Shown piece after piece: positions 6,206-15,255 of a DNA stretch of 42,821 nt. The stretch covers positions 1 to 42,821 of the forward strand of contig CABUHO010000021.1 in assembly GCA_902491395.1 (NCBI GenBank), read 5' to 3'. The notes below the pieces were generated by a model that was given only the letters and a program-made list of their open reading frames with translations, was not told where the DNA came from and searched no databases. The translations under genes and the position numbers were made by a program. Origin of the DNA: an uncultured Collinsella sp. GTDB taxonomy: Bacteria; Actinomycetota; Coriobacteriia; Coriobacteriales; Coriobacteriaceae. The stretch's first letter is position 1. Each line of letters begins with the position of its first letter.

Positions 6206-8422
6206 TTACTTGTCGGTGCCCAGCTTGTGCGGCTTGAGAGCGAGCGCATTGACGAGCGCGTCGGTGGCAGACTTGACGGCCGCCGGCTGCGGATCGTTGA
6301 CGTGATCCTCGGGATGCACGGGCAGGTCCTTCTTGACTGCATCGTGGATCAAGTTGAGGTACTCAGTCACGCCAGTGGTCGACAGGTGCGTGCCATCGCC
6401 ATCGAACAGGTCGTTGCGATTGGCACTGTATCCGTACCAGTCGATAACGCGCACGTTCTTGTAGCGCGTAGCGGCGTTGGCGATGGCCTGGTTGGTAGAG
6501 CCAACCCACGGCTGCGGGCTGCGCGTGTTCACAAACACCACAATACGCTTATCTCCTGCATCGGCCATGATGGCGTCGATCTGGTCGTCGGTTACCAAGC
6601 CATTGGTTCCCAGCGCAAAGACCACGATCTTGCCGGCAAGGTTCTGTTGGAGATAGCCCTCAAATGTCGCGCGGCCCGCATCAAACTGGCGGCCCTTTTC
6701 GGCATCGATATGGCTGTGCGGGAACACGCCGTCAAAGGAATCAACGGCGCGCAGCGACACGGAGTCACCGATCATCAGCAGGTCGTAGGAGCCATCGGGG
6801 AAGCCGTCGTTGTCCTTGTCGGTGTCGTCGGCCGCCTGCTGGTCGGTGGGCGTGGTGTTTTTGGCTTCCTTGTTGAGGACTTCGGCGCCCTCACCGCTCA
6901 GCGCGGAGGTCTCCGGCACAAAGATCAGGCCGCCCAGCGCGATAACAAGCACGATGCCGCAAGTGGCGCACACGGGAATATGCGCGCGCACCCAGTTGGC
7001 GGGCGTGGTGGTGCCGTCGCGGAACTCGGATACGGTGCGCCCAAAGGCGCCCTTTCTAAACGGCGTCTCGATAAAGCGATATGAACATTCGGCTACGGCG
7101 ACCACCAACAACACCTGCAAAATGTACTGCCACCACGGCGTATCGTTGATGTTGGCGACCGGGTTCATGAGCAACAGTAGCGGATAGTGCCACAGGTAGA
7201 TGCTGTACGAGCGCTTGCCAACCCACACGAGCGGCTCGGCGGACAGTGCGCGGGCAACCATTCCCTGGGGCTGCACGCAGGCCGCGATGACCATGAGCGT
7301 GAGGATGGAGCATAGCAGCGTGCCGCCGCGATACTGGAACGCGGTGTAGCCGTTGGTGAGCGCGACCATGGCGGCAAGGCCAACCAGACCCATGACGCCC
7401 AACACATCGATGGATGCGGGCGAGGACCAAAAGCGCACGAGGGCGCTCGGCTGTGCCGGGACGGTTTCGGCTGCGTTGTCGGTCGTAGCGTCATGCTTGC
7501 TTTCGGCGTTCTTGCCGTGCTTGGCGGCGCCAGCCAGGCGATTGAGCCCCAAACGACGAGCGAGACGCACCGGCGCCAGGTCGCGATCGGGGATAAAGGC
7601 CATCCAGGCGCCCAGTAGCAGCGAGAACACGCGGGTGTCGGTGCCGTAATACACGCGGCTGGGGTCGGCGGCGGGGTTATAGAGCACCATCATGGCGATG
7701 GCGGAGACAGCAGCCAGGCCCAGAACCATGCGGCGCGTGTTGGGCTTGCTCATGTGCATGGATACCATAGCGAGCAGCAGCGGGGGCCAAACCAGGTAGA
7801 ACTGTTCCTCGATGGCGAGCGACCAAAAGTGCGTAAGCGGCGAGGGATCGCCCAGAGCATTGAAGTACGAGACGTTTTGGGCAATCTGCCACCAGTTGTT
7901 GAAGAACAGCAGCGACGGCAGGATGTCGGGGCGCATTTTGGTGAGCATCACGTGGTTAAAGATGGTGCACAGCGCGCAGGTCACGAACACTACCGTTACC
8001 ACGGCGGGGACCAGGCGACGGATGCGGCGAATCCAGAAGCTCTTAAGGTCGATGCGGCCGGTCTTAGCGACTTCGTTGAGCAGCAAGCGCGTGATCAGAT
8101 AGCCCGAAAGCACAAAGAAGATCGTGACGCCAAGCAGGCCGCCCTGAGCCCACGTGAGGTTGAGGTGATAGAGCACCACTGCGACGACGGCAAGCGTGCG
8201 CAGGCCGTCAAGGGCAGGGATGTAGCGGGACTTGGGGCGAGCAGGCGTCTGCTCCGCGGCGGGAGTGTTGGCGCGGCCCGCGTTGTTGGCAGAAGCGCGA
8301 TGGGGGCTCGCGGTGCGTCGCGGCTCGTTGGCACGGCGCTCGCCCTTCACGCGTTCGTGCGGCGCCGGCTCGTTGCCCGTGCGGCGTCGACCGCGCGAGC
8401 CCGATTGCGAGAATTGTTCCAT
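6206..8422 (-). CDS. Acyltransferase-3/SGNH fusion, OatA-like O-acetyltransferase
   Basis: 738 residues. A basic disordered tail (1-65) precedes an acyltransferase-3 membrane domain (about 66-480) with the marker His in VVLYHLN (H86) and the LSGYLITRLLL and FWSLAIEEQFYLVWP motifs. After a linker comes an extracytoplasmic SGNH-hydrolase domain (about 545-720) with GDS (Ser554), the GTN block and DGTH (Asp676, His679). This two-domain plan is that of OatA, which moves acetyl groups across the membrane onto peptidoglycan muramic acid, often giving lysozyme resistance. Other AT3-SGNH proteins modify surface polysaccharides, so the acceptor is uncertain. It is transcribed alone, divergent from the ribokinase gene. 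The start at 8422 is supported by GGATGATG upstream. Confidence 0.85.
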   Translation of the reverse strand: MEQFSQSGSRGRRRTGNEPAPHERVKGERRANEPRRTASPHRASANNAGRANTPAAEQTPARPKSRYIPALDGLRTLAVVAVVLYHLNLTWAQGGLLGVTIFFVLSGYLITRLLLNEVAKTGRIDLKSFWIRRIRRLVPAVVTVVFVTCALCTIFNHVMLTKMRPDILPSLLFFNNWWQIAQNVSYFNALGDPSPLTHFWSLAIEEQFYLVWPPLLLAMVSMHMSKPNTRRMVLGLAAVSAIAMMVLYNPAADPSRVYYGTDTRVFSLLLGAWMAFIPDRDLAPVRLARRLGLNRLAGAAKHGKNAESKHDATTDNAAETVPAQPSALVRFWSSPASIDVLGVMGLVGLAAMVALTNGYTAFQYRGGTLLCSILTLMVIAACVQPQGMVARALSAEPLVWVGKRSYSIYLWHYPLLLLMNPVANINDTPWWQYILQVLLVVAVAECSYRFIETPFRKGAFGRTVSEFRDGTTTPANWVRAHIPVCATCGIVLVIALGGLIFVPETSALSGEGAEVLNKEAKNTTPTDQQAADDTDKDNDGFPDGSYDLLMIGDSVSLRAVDSFDGVFPHSHIDAEKGRQFDAGRATFEGYLQQNLAGKIVVFALGTNGLVTDDQIDAIMADAGDKRIVVFVNTRSPQPWVGSTNQAIANAATRYKNVRVIDWYGYSANRNDLFDGDGTHLSTTGVTEYLNLIHDAVKKDLPVHPEDHVNDPQPAAVKSATDALVNALALKPHKLGTDK

Positions 8423-8515
8423 AAAACATCATCCAATGACGAGAATAATCAGCACGTATTCATTGTAGCTGCCTGCCCCTGTGAATGCTTGCTGCTGGCG
8501 CAAGCTCAAGCGCGC

Positions 8516-8533
8516 GTCCACATCAAAGTGGAC
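8516..8533. promoter_or_regulatory. Small inverted repeat before the ribokinase gene, possible operator
   Basis: GTCCAC (8516-8521) and GTGGAC (8528-8533) flank ATCAAA, just before an AT-rich AGTTATAG that could be a -10 box. It lies between two divergent genes. No regulator for it is evident nearby. Confidence 0.3.
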
Positions 8534-8609
8534 TAAAGTTATAGGGGGTGCGAGAGTGCACAATCGTTGGTCGACGGTGGGCGCAAAGCCTGAAGACGAG
8601 GAGGTTTCC

Positions 8610-9605
8610 ATGGCGGATCACAGCATCGTTGCGGTGTTCGGCAGCATGAACATGGACCTTTCGGTGGCGTGCGAGCGCATGCCGCGCGCGGGCGAGACGG
8701 TCGATGGCAGCGGTTTTATCACCAACGCCGGCGGTAAGGGAGCCAATCAGGCCGTTGCCGCTGCGCGCATGGGTGCGCGCACGTGCATGATCGGCGCTGT
8801 TGGGCGCGATACCTTTGGCGATGCGCTTGTGGCAGGGCTCCAGGATGCCGGCGTGGGCGTTGAGTTTGTGGCGCGTCGCGATGACGTGGAGACCGGTACC
8901 GCGACTATCATTCGCTGCGAGAGCGACAACCGCATCGTGCTGTCGCCGGGCGCCAACCATGCGCTTGCGGGCGAGGACGTTGCCCGCGCACTGAGGCGCT
9001 TGGTGGCCGACGAGCTCGACGGCGATGCCAGCGAGTTTGCCCCGGCTGCTGGCGGCGTCTTTATCGCCCAGGGCGAATGTGATCTGATGGCAACGGCCGC
9101 GGCGCTTTCTTGCGCTCACGAGCTGGGGTTCTATACGATCTTTAACCCGGCGCCCGCCTGCGACCTGCCGGCAGGAGCGTGGCCTGCGGTCGACCTGGTC
9201 TGCCCCAACGAGACCGAGTGCCAGGTGCTGACGGGCATTCTGCCCACAGATGATGCGAGCTGCGTCGCCGCGCTCAATGCGCTGCTCGACAAGGGCGCCG
9301 GGGCTGCGGTCATCACGCTGGGCGGCGCCGGCTCGGTTACGCTCGGCGATGGCGGTGAGCCGCTGCGCATGCCGGCGCTTTCGAGCGTGGTGGTCGATAC
9401 GACGGCCGCGGGCGATACATTTATTGGCGCGCTTGCTGCAGCTCGTCTGGAGGGCCTGCCGCTCTTTGAGTGCATGGCGGCGGGCGCTCGCGCCTCGGCG
9501 GTGACGGTGTCGCGCCTGGGCGCTCAGCAATCAATTCCCACGCGTGCGGAAGTCGAGCACAAGTTTGGTTTAGACGGTTTGGATGTAGAGGGAGAAGCGG
9601 AGTAG
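8610..9605 (+). CDS. rbsK: Ribokinase (PfkB family)
   Basis: 331 residues from ATG 8610, directly after a GAGGAGG ribosome site; an upstream extension of the frame to 8481 lacks one. PfkB signature 1 is seen as NAGGKGANQAVAAARMG near residue 40, and signature 2 as DTTAAGDTFIGALAA near residue 265, whose Asp is the catalytic base. Ribokinase phosphorylates D-ribose to ribose 5-phosphate in the cytoplasm. The next gene, 4 bases on, is a nucleoside hydrolase that would release ribose, so the pair forms a ribonucleoside salvage unit. A related PfkB specificity (for example deoxyribose) cannot be excluded. Confidence 0.88.
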   Translation: MADHSIVAVFGSMNMDLSVACERMPRAGETVDGSGFITNAGGKGANQAVAAARMGARTCMIGAVGRDTFGDALVAGLQDAGVGVEFVARRDDVETGTATIIRCESDNRIVLSPGANHALAGEDVARALRRLVADELDGDASEFAPAAGGVFIAQGECDLMATAAALSCAHELGFYTIFNPAPACDLPAGAWPAVDLVCPNETECQVLTGILPTDDASCVAALNALLDKGAGAAVITLGGAGSVTLGDGGEPLRMPALSSVVVDTTAAGDTFIGALAAARLEGLPLFECMAAGARASAVTVSRLGAQQSIPTRAEVEHKFGLDGLDVEGEAE

Positions 9606-9609
9606 AACA

Positions 9610-10584
9610 ATGGCAACCAAGAAGCTGATCCTTGATCTGGATATGGGTGTGGATGATGCGATGGCGCTCGCCTATGCCATCGCAAGCCCCGAGGTGGAGC
9701 TCGTCGGCATCACCACGTGCTTTGGTAACGTGCGCGTCGAGCAGTCGGCGCACAACTGCTTGGCGGTGCTCGACCTGTTGGGTCGTCCCGAGGTGCCGGT
9801 GTACCTGGGCGCCGATCGTCCCATGAAGGCGACCGAACCCTACACGCCGCCGGCGTCCACCACGCTTATCCACGGCAAGAACGGTATTGGCGGCGCAAGC
9901 GTGCCCGCCTCGCCGTACGAGCCGGTGGGCGCGACGTCGGCCGACGGCAATGCGGCGGTCGATTACCTGATTGATGCCGCGCGTACCTATGGTCCCGATC
10001 TGGTCTACGTTGCGACCGGCCCGCTCACCAATCTGGCGCTTGCCCTGGAGCGCGATGCGGCGGCGATGATGTCTATCGGCCGCGTGGTCGTGATGGGCGG
10101 CGCCCTTACCGTGCCCGGCAACGTGAGCGCGGGCGCCGAGGCCAACATGGCGGGCGACCCCGAGGCTGCCGACGCTGTGTTGCGCTCGGGCCGCAAGCTC
10201 ACCATGGTGGGCCTGGATGTGACGCACCGCGTGGTGCTCACACGTCGCGACGTTGCCGGCTGGACGGGCTCGGGCACTATGGCTGGCTGCGCGTTTGCGA
10301 GCATGGTCGAGCACTATATCGGTTCGTACGAAATGAACGCGCCCTACCTGGGCGGCTGCGCGCTGCACGACCCGCTGGCGGTTGCCGTGGCGATTGATCC
10401 CACGCTCGTGGGTGCGCTCGGCTGTAACCTGCGTGTCGACCTGCTGGGCGAGTATCGCGGCCGCACCATCTGCGACGAGCACCGTCTGTCCGATCCAGAT
10501 AAGAGCGCGCTCGTGGCGCTGACCGTCGACGCCCCGCGCTTCCTGTCCGAGTTCAAGGCCCGTATGGCTCGTGTCCTGGGCTAA
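9610..10584 (+). CDS. Nucleoside hydrolase (inosine/uridine-preferring family)
   Basis: 324 residues. The N-terminal calcium-binding signature reads LDLDMGVDDAMALAYA, the family's DxDxGxDDA with Leu and Met at variable sites. The mid-protein VYVATGPLTNLALAL and the C-terminal ALHDPLAVAVAIDP box supply further Ca2+ and ribose contacts. The enzyme cleaves the N-glycosidic bond of ribonucleosides to free base and ribose. It starts 4 bases after the ribokinase stop, so the two are co-transcribed and act in sequence. Base preference (purine or pyrimidine) cannot be read from the sequence. Confidence 0.9.
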   Translation: MATKKLILDLDMGVDDAMALAYAIASPEVELVGITTCFGNVRVEQSAHNCLAVLDLLGRPEVPVYLGADRPMKATEPYTPPASTTLIHGKNGIGGASVPASPYEPVGATSADGNAAVDYLIDAARTYGPDLVYVATGPLTNLALALERDAAAMMSIGRVVVMGGALTVPGNVSAGAEANMAGDPEAADAVLRSGRKLTMVGLDVTHRVVLTRRDVAGWTGSGTMAGCAFASMVEHYIGSYEMNAPYLGGCALHDPLAVAVAIDPTLVGALGCNLRVDLLGEYRGRTICDEHRLSDPDKSALVALTVDAPRFLSEFKARMARVLG

Positions 10585-10595
10585 ATGATTTTCAC

Positions 10596-10634
10596 GCCCC
10601 GTCCCATGTAGTCAATTTGGGACGGGCTTTTTTA
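10596..10634 (+). terminator. Rho-independent terminator of the ribokinase/nucleoside hydrolase unit
   Basis: CCCGTCCCA (10598-10606) pairs with TGGGACGGG (10618-10626), followed by seven T after a C. The same GGGACGGG(G)C-T(n) stem recurs before luxS at 16878. Confidence 0.85.
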
Positions 10635-10681
10635 GCTACCGAGTAAATACGCCCGTTGGGGGAATAGTCGCGTCGCTTCGC

Positions 10682-10730
10682 TTGACAACAGGCTAAACTA
10701 GCTATTAAACATTTACTATTCTGTTTAGAT
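10682..10730 (+). promoter_or_regulatory. Promoter and likely autoregulatory sites of the LacI gene
   Basis: A perfect TTGACA (10682-10687) is followed 15-17 bases later by TATTAAA, a fair -10 box. The region holds several TAAAC/GTTTA half-sites (CTAAACTAG, TTAAACATTTACTA, CTGTTTAG) like those before the isomerase operon, suggesting that the regulator controls itself. Confidence 0.5.
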
Positions 10731-10810
10731 TGAATTTGCGGTCGTTTAGTTGTCGAGTCACGGGGCGGTCAGGCCACGATGCTCCGCCACGACCGTTGCT
10801 AGGGGGAACA

Positions 10811-11821
10811 ATGGCCAAAGCAAGTGTTCGCGAGATCAGCCGCATCACCGGTTTTTCGCCCGCAACCGTGTCCAACGCGCTCAACCGCAAGCGCAGCGTG
10901 AGCGAGGAGACCGCCAAAGTCATCCTGGAGTGCGCGCAGTCGCTCGGCTATCAGCAGTCGACGCAGCTCGAGAGCATCCAGTTTGTGCTCGCGCGCAAGA
11001 CGGGCGCCATCCTGGACGAGAGCACCTTCCACCCCGCGGTCATCGAGGGCGTGGAGCGCCAGGCGCGTCGCCACGGCATGAGCACGAGCTTTGTCTCGCT
11101 CGACTTTAGCGACCTAGACGCCGTGCGTCCGCAGGTCGAGGGCCTGATTGCCGATCCGGCCGCCGCTATTGTACTAATGGGTACGGAGTTGGGCGAGGAG
11201 GACTACGCCCTGTTCGCTAACGCCGCCGCCCACCTGATTGTGCTCGATGGCTGGAGCGACCGCCAGTACTTTGATGCCGTGGTCATTGCCAATACCGATT
11301 CGGTGCTGCGTGCCGTGGACTACCTTATCGAGAAAGGTCACAAGCAAATCGGCTATCTGGCGGGCGACCTTCGTATCCGCAACTTTAAGGACCGCGAGCG
11401 CGGCTATCGCCAAGCGCTTGAGGATGCGGACCTCGAGGCCAATCCGGCATGGCGCGTCACGCTGGGCACCACGCTCGAGGGCGCTTATCGCGACATGGGC
11501 GCGTGGCTCGACAATGCCTCGCACGACGACCTGCCGACGGCTTTCTTTGCCGAGAACGACGTGCTCGCCGTGGGTGCCATGCGCGCGTTCAACGAGCACG
11601 GCATTCGCGTGCCCGAGGATGTCTCGATCATCGGCTTTGACGACCTATCTCTGGGCGCTTTTTCCAACCCGCCGCTCACCACGGTGCATGTTCCCAAGCA
11701 CGAGGTGGGTGAGATCGCGGTGCGCCGCCTGGTGGGCAACATCCGCAATCCCAAGAGCTATACCTGCAAAACGGCTGTGTCGACCTATTTTGTCGAGCGC
11801 CAGAGCGTGCGCGAAATCTAG
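10811..11821 (+). CDS. LacI-family transcriptional regulator
   Basis: 336 residues from ATG 10811, after AGGGGGAA. The N-terminal helix-turn-helix reads VREISRITGFSPATVSNALN (about 6-25), followed by the hinge helix and a periplasmic-binding-protein-like sensor domain (about 60-336) with the typical GYLAGDLRIRNFKDRERGY and DVSIIGFDDLSLGAF stretches. Such proteins bind palindromic operators and release them on binding a sugar or sugar phosphate. It stands directly upstream of the isomerase/transketolase/kinase operon, which it probably controls. Similar operator motifs in the 32.3-32.7 kb region suggest a second target. The ligand is unknown. Confidence 0.88.
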   Translation: MAKASVREISRITGFSPATVSNALNRKRSVSEETAKVILECAQSLGYQQSTQLESIQFVLARKTGAILDESTFHPAVIEGVERQARRHGMSTSFVSLDFSDLDAVRPQVEGLIADPAAAIVLMGTELGEEDYALFANAAAHLIVLDGWSDRQYFDAVVIANTDSVLRAVDYLIEKGHKQIGYLAGDLRIRNFKDRERGYRQALEDADLEANPAWRVTLGTTLEGAYRDMGAWLDNASHDDLPTAFFAENDVLAVGAMRAFNEHGIRVPEDVSIIGFDDLSLGAFSNPPLTTVHVPKHEVGEIAVRRLVGNIRNPKSYTCKTAVSTYFVERQSVREI

Positions 11822-11885
11822 GCGGAGACGGCATCGCCTGCAGCGTGCCAAAGCTCGCTAGGGCAGTAAACATAGCGCTATTCAA

Positions 11886-11913
11886 AAGAGGGTCCTTCGG
11901 GGCCCTCTTTTTG
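11886..11913 (+). terminator. Terminator after the LacI gene
   Basis: GAGGGTCC (11888-11895) pairs with GGGCCCTC (11900-11907) across a short TTCG-type loop, followed by TTTTTGTTG. Confidence 0.8.
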
Positions 11914-11930
11914 TTGCCCTTGTATGTTCA

Positions 11931-12052
11931 GATTGTTTACATACCGTTTAGGCTGATTTCTCTACCGTTTACGAGACTTTCGCGCTAAACTTTTAAACAA
12001 AAGAGTAAAACATTTAGTAAACAGAACAAAACGAAACATGCGTCTGTTTACT
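11931..12052 (+). promoter_or_regulatory. Cluster of TAAAC/GTTTA half-sites before the isomerase operon
   Basis: At least seven half-sites occur: GTTTAC 11935, GTTTAG 11946, GTTTAC 11967, CTAAAC 11985, TTAAAC 11993, AGTAAAC 12016 and GTTTAC 12046. The last two lie in a 10-base inverted repeat, AGTAAACAGA (12016-12025) and TCTGTTTACT (12043-12052), 17 bases apart. The layout suggests several LacI-type operators over the promoter. The exact promoter could not be fixed. Confidence 0.5.
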
Positions 12053-12078
12053 GAACATGTGACTAGGGGAGGACGTAC

Positions 12079-13479
12079 ATGGACAAGATCAAGCTCGGCT
12101 TTGTGCCCACGCGCCGCAGTATCTTTAGCGCGCCGGACGCGATCAAGTATCGCGGTCTGACGGCTGATCGCCTGCGCGAGATCGGTGTCGACATCGTCGA
12201 TATCGACGACATCAACGACGAGGGCCTGCTGTTCGACGACAGCCATATCGAGCCCATCGTCAAGAAGTTCCGCGCCGAGGGCGTCGACGGCATCATGCTG
12301 TGCCACGCCAACTTTGGCACCGAGTACGTCTGCGCCCGCCTTGCCCGCGAGCTCGGCCTGCCTGTGCTGCTGTGGGGCCCGCGCGACGAGCGCCCCGAGC
12401 CCGACGGCACCCGCCTGCGCGACAGCCAGTGCGGCCTGTTCGCGACCGGCAAGGTCCTGCGCCGCTTCCAGGTACCCTTCACCTACATGACCAACTGCCG
12501 CCTGACCGATCCCGAGTTCGAGCGCGGCGTCTGGGACTTCCTGGCCGTGTGCAACGTCGTCAAGACCTTCAAGCACACCCGCATCCTGCAGATGGCCACC
12601 CGTCCGTTCGACTTCTGGTCGACCATGTGCAACGAGGGCGAGCTGCTCGAGAAGTTCAACATCCAGCTTTCGCCCATCCCCATGACCGAGCTTGTCCAGG
12701 CTGTGCGTGACGCTCAGGCCGACGAGCAGGCCATGTCCGCCATGCTCGCCCACATCGCCGACAGCTTTGAGATCTGCATCCCCGAGGACAAGGTCCCCGC
12801 GGTCGCAGGACTCGCCATCGCCATGAAGCGCCTGGTCGAGAAGTACGGCTGCAACGCCGGCGCCATCCAGTGCTGGAACGCCCTGCAGGACGAGCTGGGC
12901 ATTATGCCCTGCGCCGCCAACGCCATCCTCAACGAGATGGGCATCCCCGTCGTCTGCGAGACCGACATCCACGGCGCCATCACCGCGCTGATGGTCGAGG
13001 CCGCCGATCTTGGCCGTCACCGCGGCATGTTCGCCGACTGGACCGTTCGCCATCCCGACAACGAGAACGGCGAGCTGCTGCAGCACTGCGGCCCCTGGCC
13101 CTGCAGCTGCGCGGCCGTCAAGCCCAAGCTCACCTACCCGCTGGCCTTCGATCACCCCGGCGCGCTGACGGCCGAGGCCAAGCACGGCGACCTCACCCTT
13201 GCCCGCTTTGACGGCGACAACGGCGAGTACTCGCTGCTGCTGGGCAACGCCCGCGGTATCGACGGTCCGGCCGGCATGGGCACCTACCTGTGGGTCGAGG
13301 TCGAGAACCTCAAGCGCCTCGAGGCCAAGATCGTCGAGGGTCCCTACATCCACCACTGTGTCGCCATCCACGCCAACGTGGTGCCGGTGCTCTACGAGGC
13401 GTGCAAGTACATCGGCATTGTCCCCGACCTGTACGATCCCATCGAAGAAGACGTCAAAGCTTACCTGCGAGGAGAGTAG
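12079..13479 (+). CDS. L-fucose/L-arabinose isomerase-family aldose isomerase
   Basis: 466 residues from ATG 12079, after GGGGAGG. The protein follows the plan of FucI-like isomerases: an N-terminal Rossmann-like part (LGFVPTRRSIFS at the start), a central domain, and a C-terminal domain with likely metal-site segments CETDIHGAI (about 293-301) and LLQHCGPWPCS. The family interconverts aldoses and ketoses using a divalent metal. It is shorter than E. coli FucI (about 590) and belongs to a divergent branch. Downstream are both transketolase halves and an FGGY kinase in one operon, so the ketose product is probably phosphorylated and passed to transketolase. D-apiose is one candidate substrate; D-xylose or another pentose is possible. 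Confidence 0.75.
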   Translation: MDKIKLGFVPTRRSIFSAPDAIKYRGLTADRLREIGVDIVDIDDINDEGLLFDDSHIEPIVKKFRAEGVDGIMLCHANFGTEYVCARLARELGLPVLLWGPRDERPEPDGTRLRDSQCGLFATGKVLRRFQVPFTYMTNCRLTDPEFERGVWDFLAVCNVVKTFKHTRILQMATRPFDFWSTMCNEGELLEKFNIQLSPIPMTELVQAVRDAQADEQAMSAMLAHIADSFEICIPEDKVPAVAGLAIAMKRLVEKYGCNAGAIQCWNALQDELGIMPCAANAILNEMGIPVVCETDIHGAITALMVEAADLGRHRGMFADWTVRHPDNENGELLQHCGPWPCSCAAVKPKLTYPLAFDHPGALTAEAKHGDLTLARFDGDNGEYSLLLGNARGIDGPAGMGTYLWVEVENLKRLEAKIVEGPYIHHCVAIHANVVPVLYEACKYIGIVPDLYDPIEEDVKAYLRGE

Positions 13480-13481
13480 AA

Positions 13482-14318
13482 ATGGCAACTATCGAAGAGC
13501 TTGAATCCCTGCGTTGGGACCTTCGCCGCGATTGCGTCGATATCATCATGGCTGGCGCCGGCGGGCACATCGGCGGCGACATGTCGGTCATCGATGCGCT
13601 GATGACCCTCTACGCCAACCACCTCAACATTTCTCCCGAGACCGTCGACGATCCCAACCGCGATCGCTTCGTGCTCTCCAAGGGCCACGCCATGGAGGCC
13701 TACTACGCGGTGCTCTGCCACGAGGGCTATCTTGACCTCGATGACGTCAAGGCCCGCTTCTCCAAGTTCGGCAGCCCCTACATCGGCCACCCCAACAACA
13801 AGCTCAAGGGCATCGAGATGAACTCGGGCTCGCTGGGTCACGGCCTGCCCGTGGCCGTCGGGATGGCGCTTGCCGGCAAGATGGATGGCCGCGACTACCG
13901 CGCCTACACCATCATGGGCGACGGCGAGCTTGCCGAGGGCTCGGTCTGGGAGGGCGCCATGAGCGGCGGCAACTACCAGCTCGATAACCTGTGCGCGCTC
14001 GTGGACCGCAACCGCCTGCAGATCAGCGGCAGCACCGAGGACGTCATGAAGCAGGATTCGCAGGAGGAGCGCTGGGCCGCCTTCGGTTGGAACGTGCTGT
14101 CCGTTCCGGGCAACGACGTCCAGGCCATCGACGCCGCGCTGACGCTGGCCGCCGAGACCAAGGGTAAGCCCACGGTCATCATCCTCAACACGGTGAAGGG
14201 CTACGGCTCGCCGGTTATGGAGGACAAGGCCGCCTGGCATCATCACCTGCCCAACGATGAGGAATATGCCCAGATCATCGCCGATTTCGCTGCCCATAAG
14301 GAGGCTATCAATGGCTAA
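13482..14318 (+). CDS. Transketolase, N-terminal (TPP-binding) subunit
   Basis: 278 residues, starting 2 bases after the isomerase stop with GAGGAG upstream. It carries the thiamine-diphosphate motif GDGELAEGSVWEGAM followed by LVDRNRLQISG, and the N-terminal SKGHAMEAYY and GSLGHGLPVAVGMALAG segments of transketolase. It is the first half of a transketolase split into two genes, as in many archaea, actinobacteria and sugar-specific operons. The two subunits together transfer a two-carbon ketol unit between sugar phosphates. The next gene overlaps by 8 bases, consistent with matched production. In a D-apiose route this would be the A subunit of apulose-4-phosphate transketolase; an ordinary pentose-phosphate role is equally compatible with the motifs. 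Confidence 0.9.
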   Translation: MATIEELESLRWDLRRDCVDIIMAGAGGHIGGDMSVIDALMTLYANHLNISPETVDDPNRDRFVLSKGHAMEAYYAVLCHEGYLDLDDVKARFSKFGSPYIGHPNNKLKGIEMNSGSLGHGLPVAVGMALAGKMDGRDYRAYTIMGDGELAEGSVWEGAMSGGNYQLDNLCALVDRNRLQISGSTEDVMKQDSQEERWAAFGWNVLSVPGNDVQAIDAALTLAAETKGKPTVIILNTVKGYGSPVMEDKAAWHHHLPNDEEYAQIIADFAAHKEAING

Positions 14319-15252
14319 CAAGATCGCCAACCGCAAGGTTATCTGCGACACGCTGCTCGAGGCCGCCGCAACCGATAAAGACATCGTCGTCCTGTGCTCC
14401 GACTCCCGCGGCTCCGCGTCGCTCACGCCGTTCTTCGATCAGTATCCCCAGCAGTCCATTGAGGTCGGCATTGCCGAGCAGGACCTGGTGAGCATCGCTG
14501 CCGGCATGGCCTCGTGCGGTAAGAAGGCCTGGGCCGCCTCGCCGGCGTCCTTTGTGACCACGCGTTCGTATGAGCAGTGCAAGGTCGACGTTTCGTACTC
14601 CAACACCAACGTCAAGCTCATCGGCATCTCGGGCGGCGTGTCCTATGGCGCCCTGGGTATGAGCCACCATTCTGCGCAGGATATCGCCGCTATGAGCGCG
14701 ATTCCCAACATGCGCGTGTATCTGCCGAGCGACCGCTTCCAGACCGCCGAGCTCGTGCGCGCCCTGGTAGCCGACAACAAGCCGGCCTACATCCGCGTGG
14801 GGCGCAACCCGGTCGAGGACGTGTACACCGAGGACGAGTGTCCGTTCCAGATGGATCGCGCCACCTGGGTGCGTCGCGGCACCGATGTGACGCTCGTCGC
14901 CACCGGCGAGATGGTCCGCCACGCCGTGGACGCCGCCGATCTGCTGGCCGAGCAGGGAATCTCGGCAACGGTGCTCGACATGTACTGCGTCAAGCCGCTC
15001 GACGCCGAGGCCGTGATCGAGGCCGCCGGTGCCACGCGCGCCGTCGTGACCGTCGAGGAGCACAGCCCCTTCGGTGGCCTTGGTTCTATGGTCGCGCAGG
15101 TCGTGGGCGAGCATTGCCCGCGTCCGGTCAAGTGCCTGAGCCTGCCCGACGCGCCGGTCATCACCGGTACCTCGCCCGAGGTTTTCGCTCACTATGGACT
15201 CACCGGCGAGGGCATCGCCAAGGCCGTCAAGGACTTCCTGCCCGCAGAGTAA
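14311..15252 (+). CDS. Transketolase, C-terminal (pyrimidine-binding) subunit
   Basis: 313 residues from ATG 14311, overlapping the N-subunit gene by 8 bases, with AAGGAGG inside its end. The pyrimidine-domain motif GIAEQDLVSIAAGMASCG (about residues 51-68) holds the Glu that activates thiamine diphosphate. SYGALGMSHHSAQDIA follows, and then a C-terminal transketolase domain (about 185-305, VTVEEHSPFGGLGS). It completes the enzyme begun by the previous gene. Together with the isomerase upstream and the FGGY kinase downstream it would channel a ketose phosphate into central metabolism. Confidence 0.9.
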   Translation: MANKIANRKVICDTLLEAAATDKDIVVLCSDSRGSASLTPFFDQYPQQSIEVGIAEQDLVSIAAGMASCGKKAWAASPASFVTTRSYEQCKVDVSYSNTNVKLIGISGGVSYGALGMSHHSAQDIAAMSAIPNMRVYLPSDRFQTAELVRALVADNKPAYIRVGRNPVEDVYTEDECPFQMDRATWVRRGTDVTLVATGEMVRHAVDAADLLAEQGISATVLDMYCVKPLDAEAVIEAAGATRAVVTVEEHSPFGGLGSMVAQVVGEHCPRPVKCLSLPDAPVITGTSPEVFAHYGLTGEGIAKAVKDFLPAE

Positions 15253-15255
15253 TTG

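Noticed and set aside
5915..7084. 389-codon plus-strand frame over the OatA-like gene
   Set aside because: It runs through the MITE-like end, the hairpin at 6145 and the complementary strand of a clear acyltransferase gene; the translation resembles no protein.
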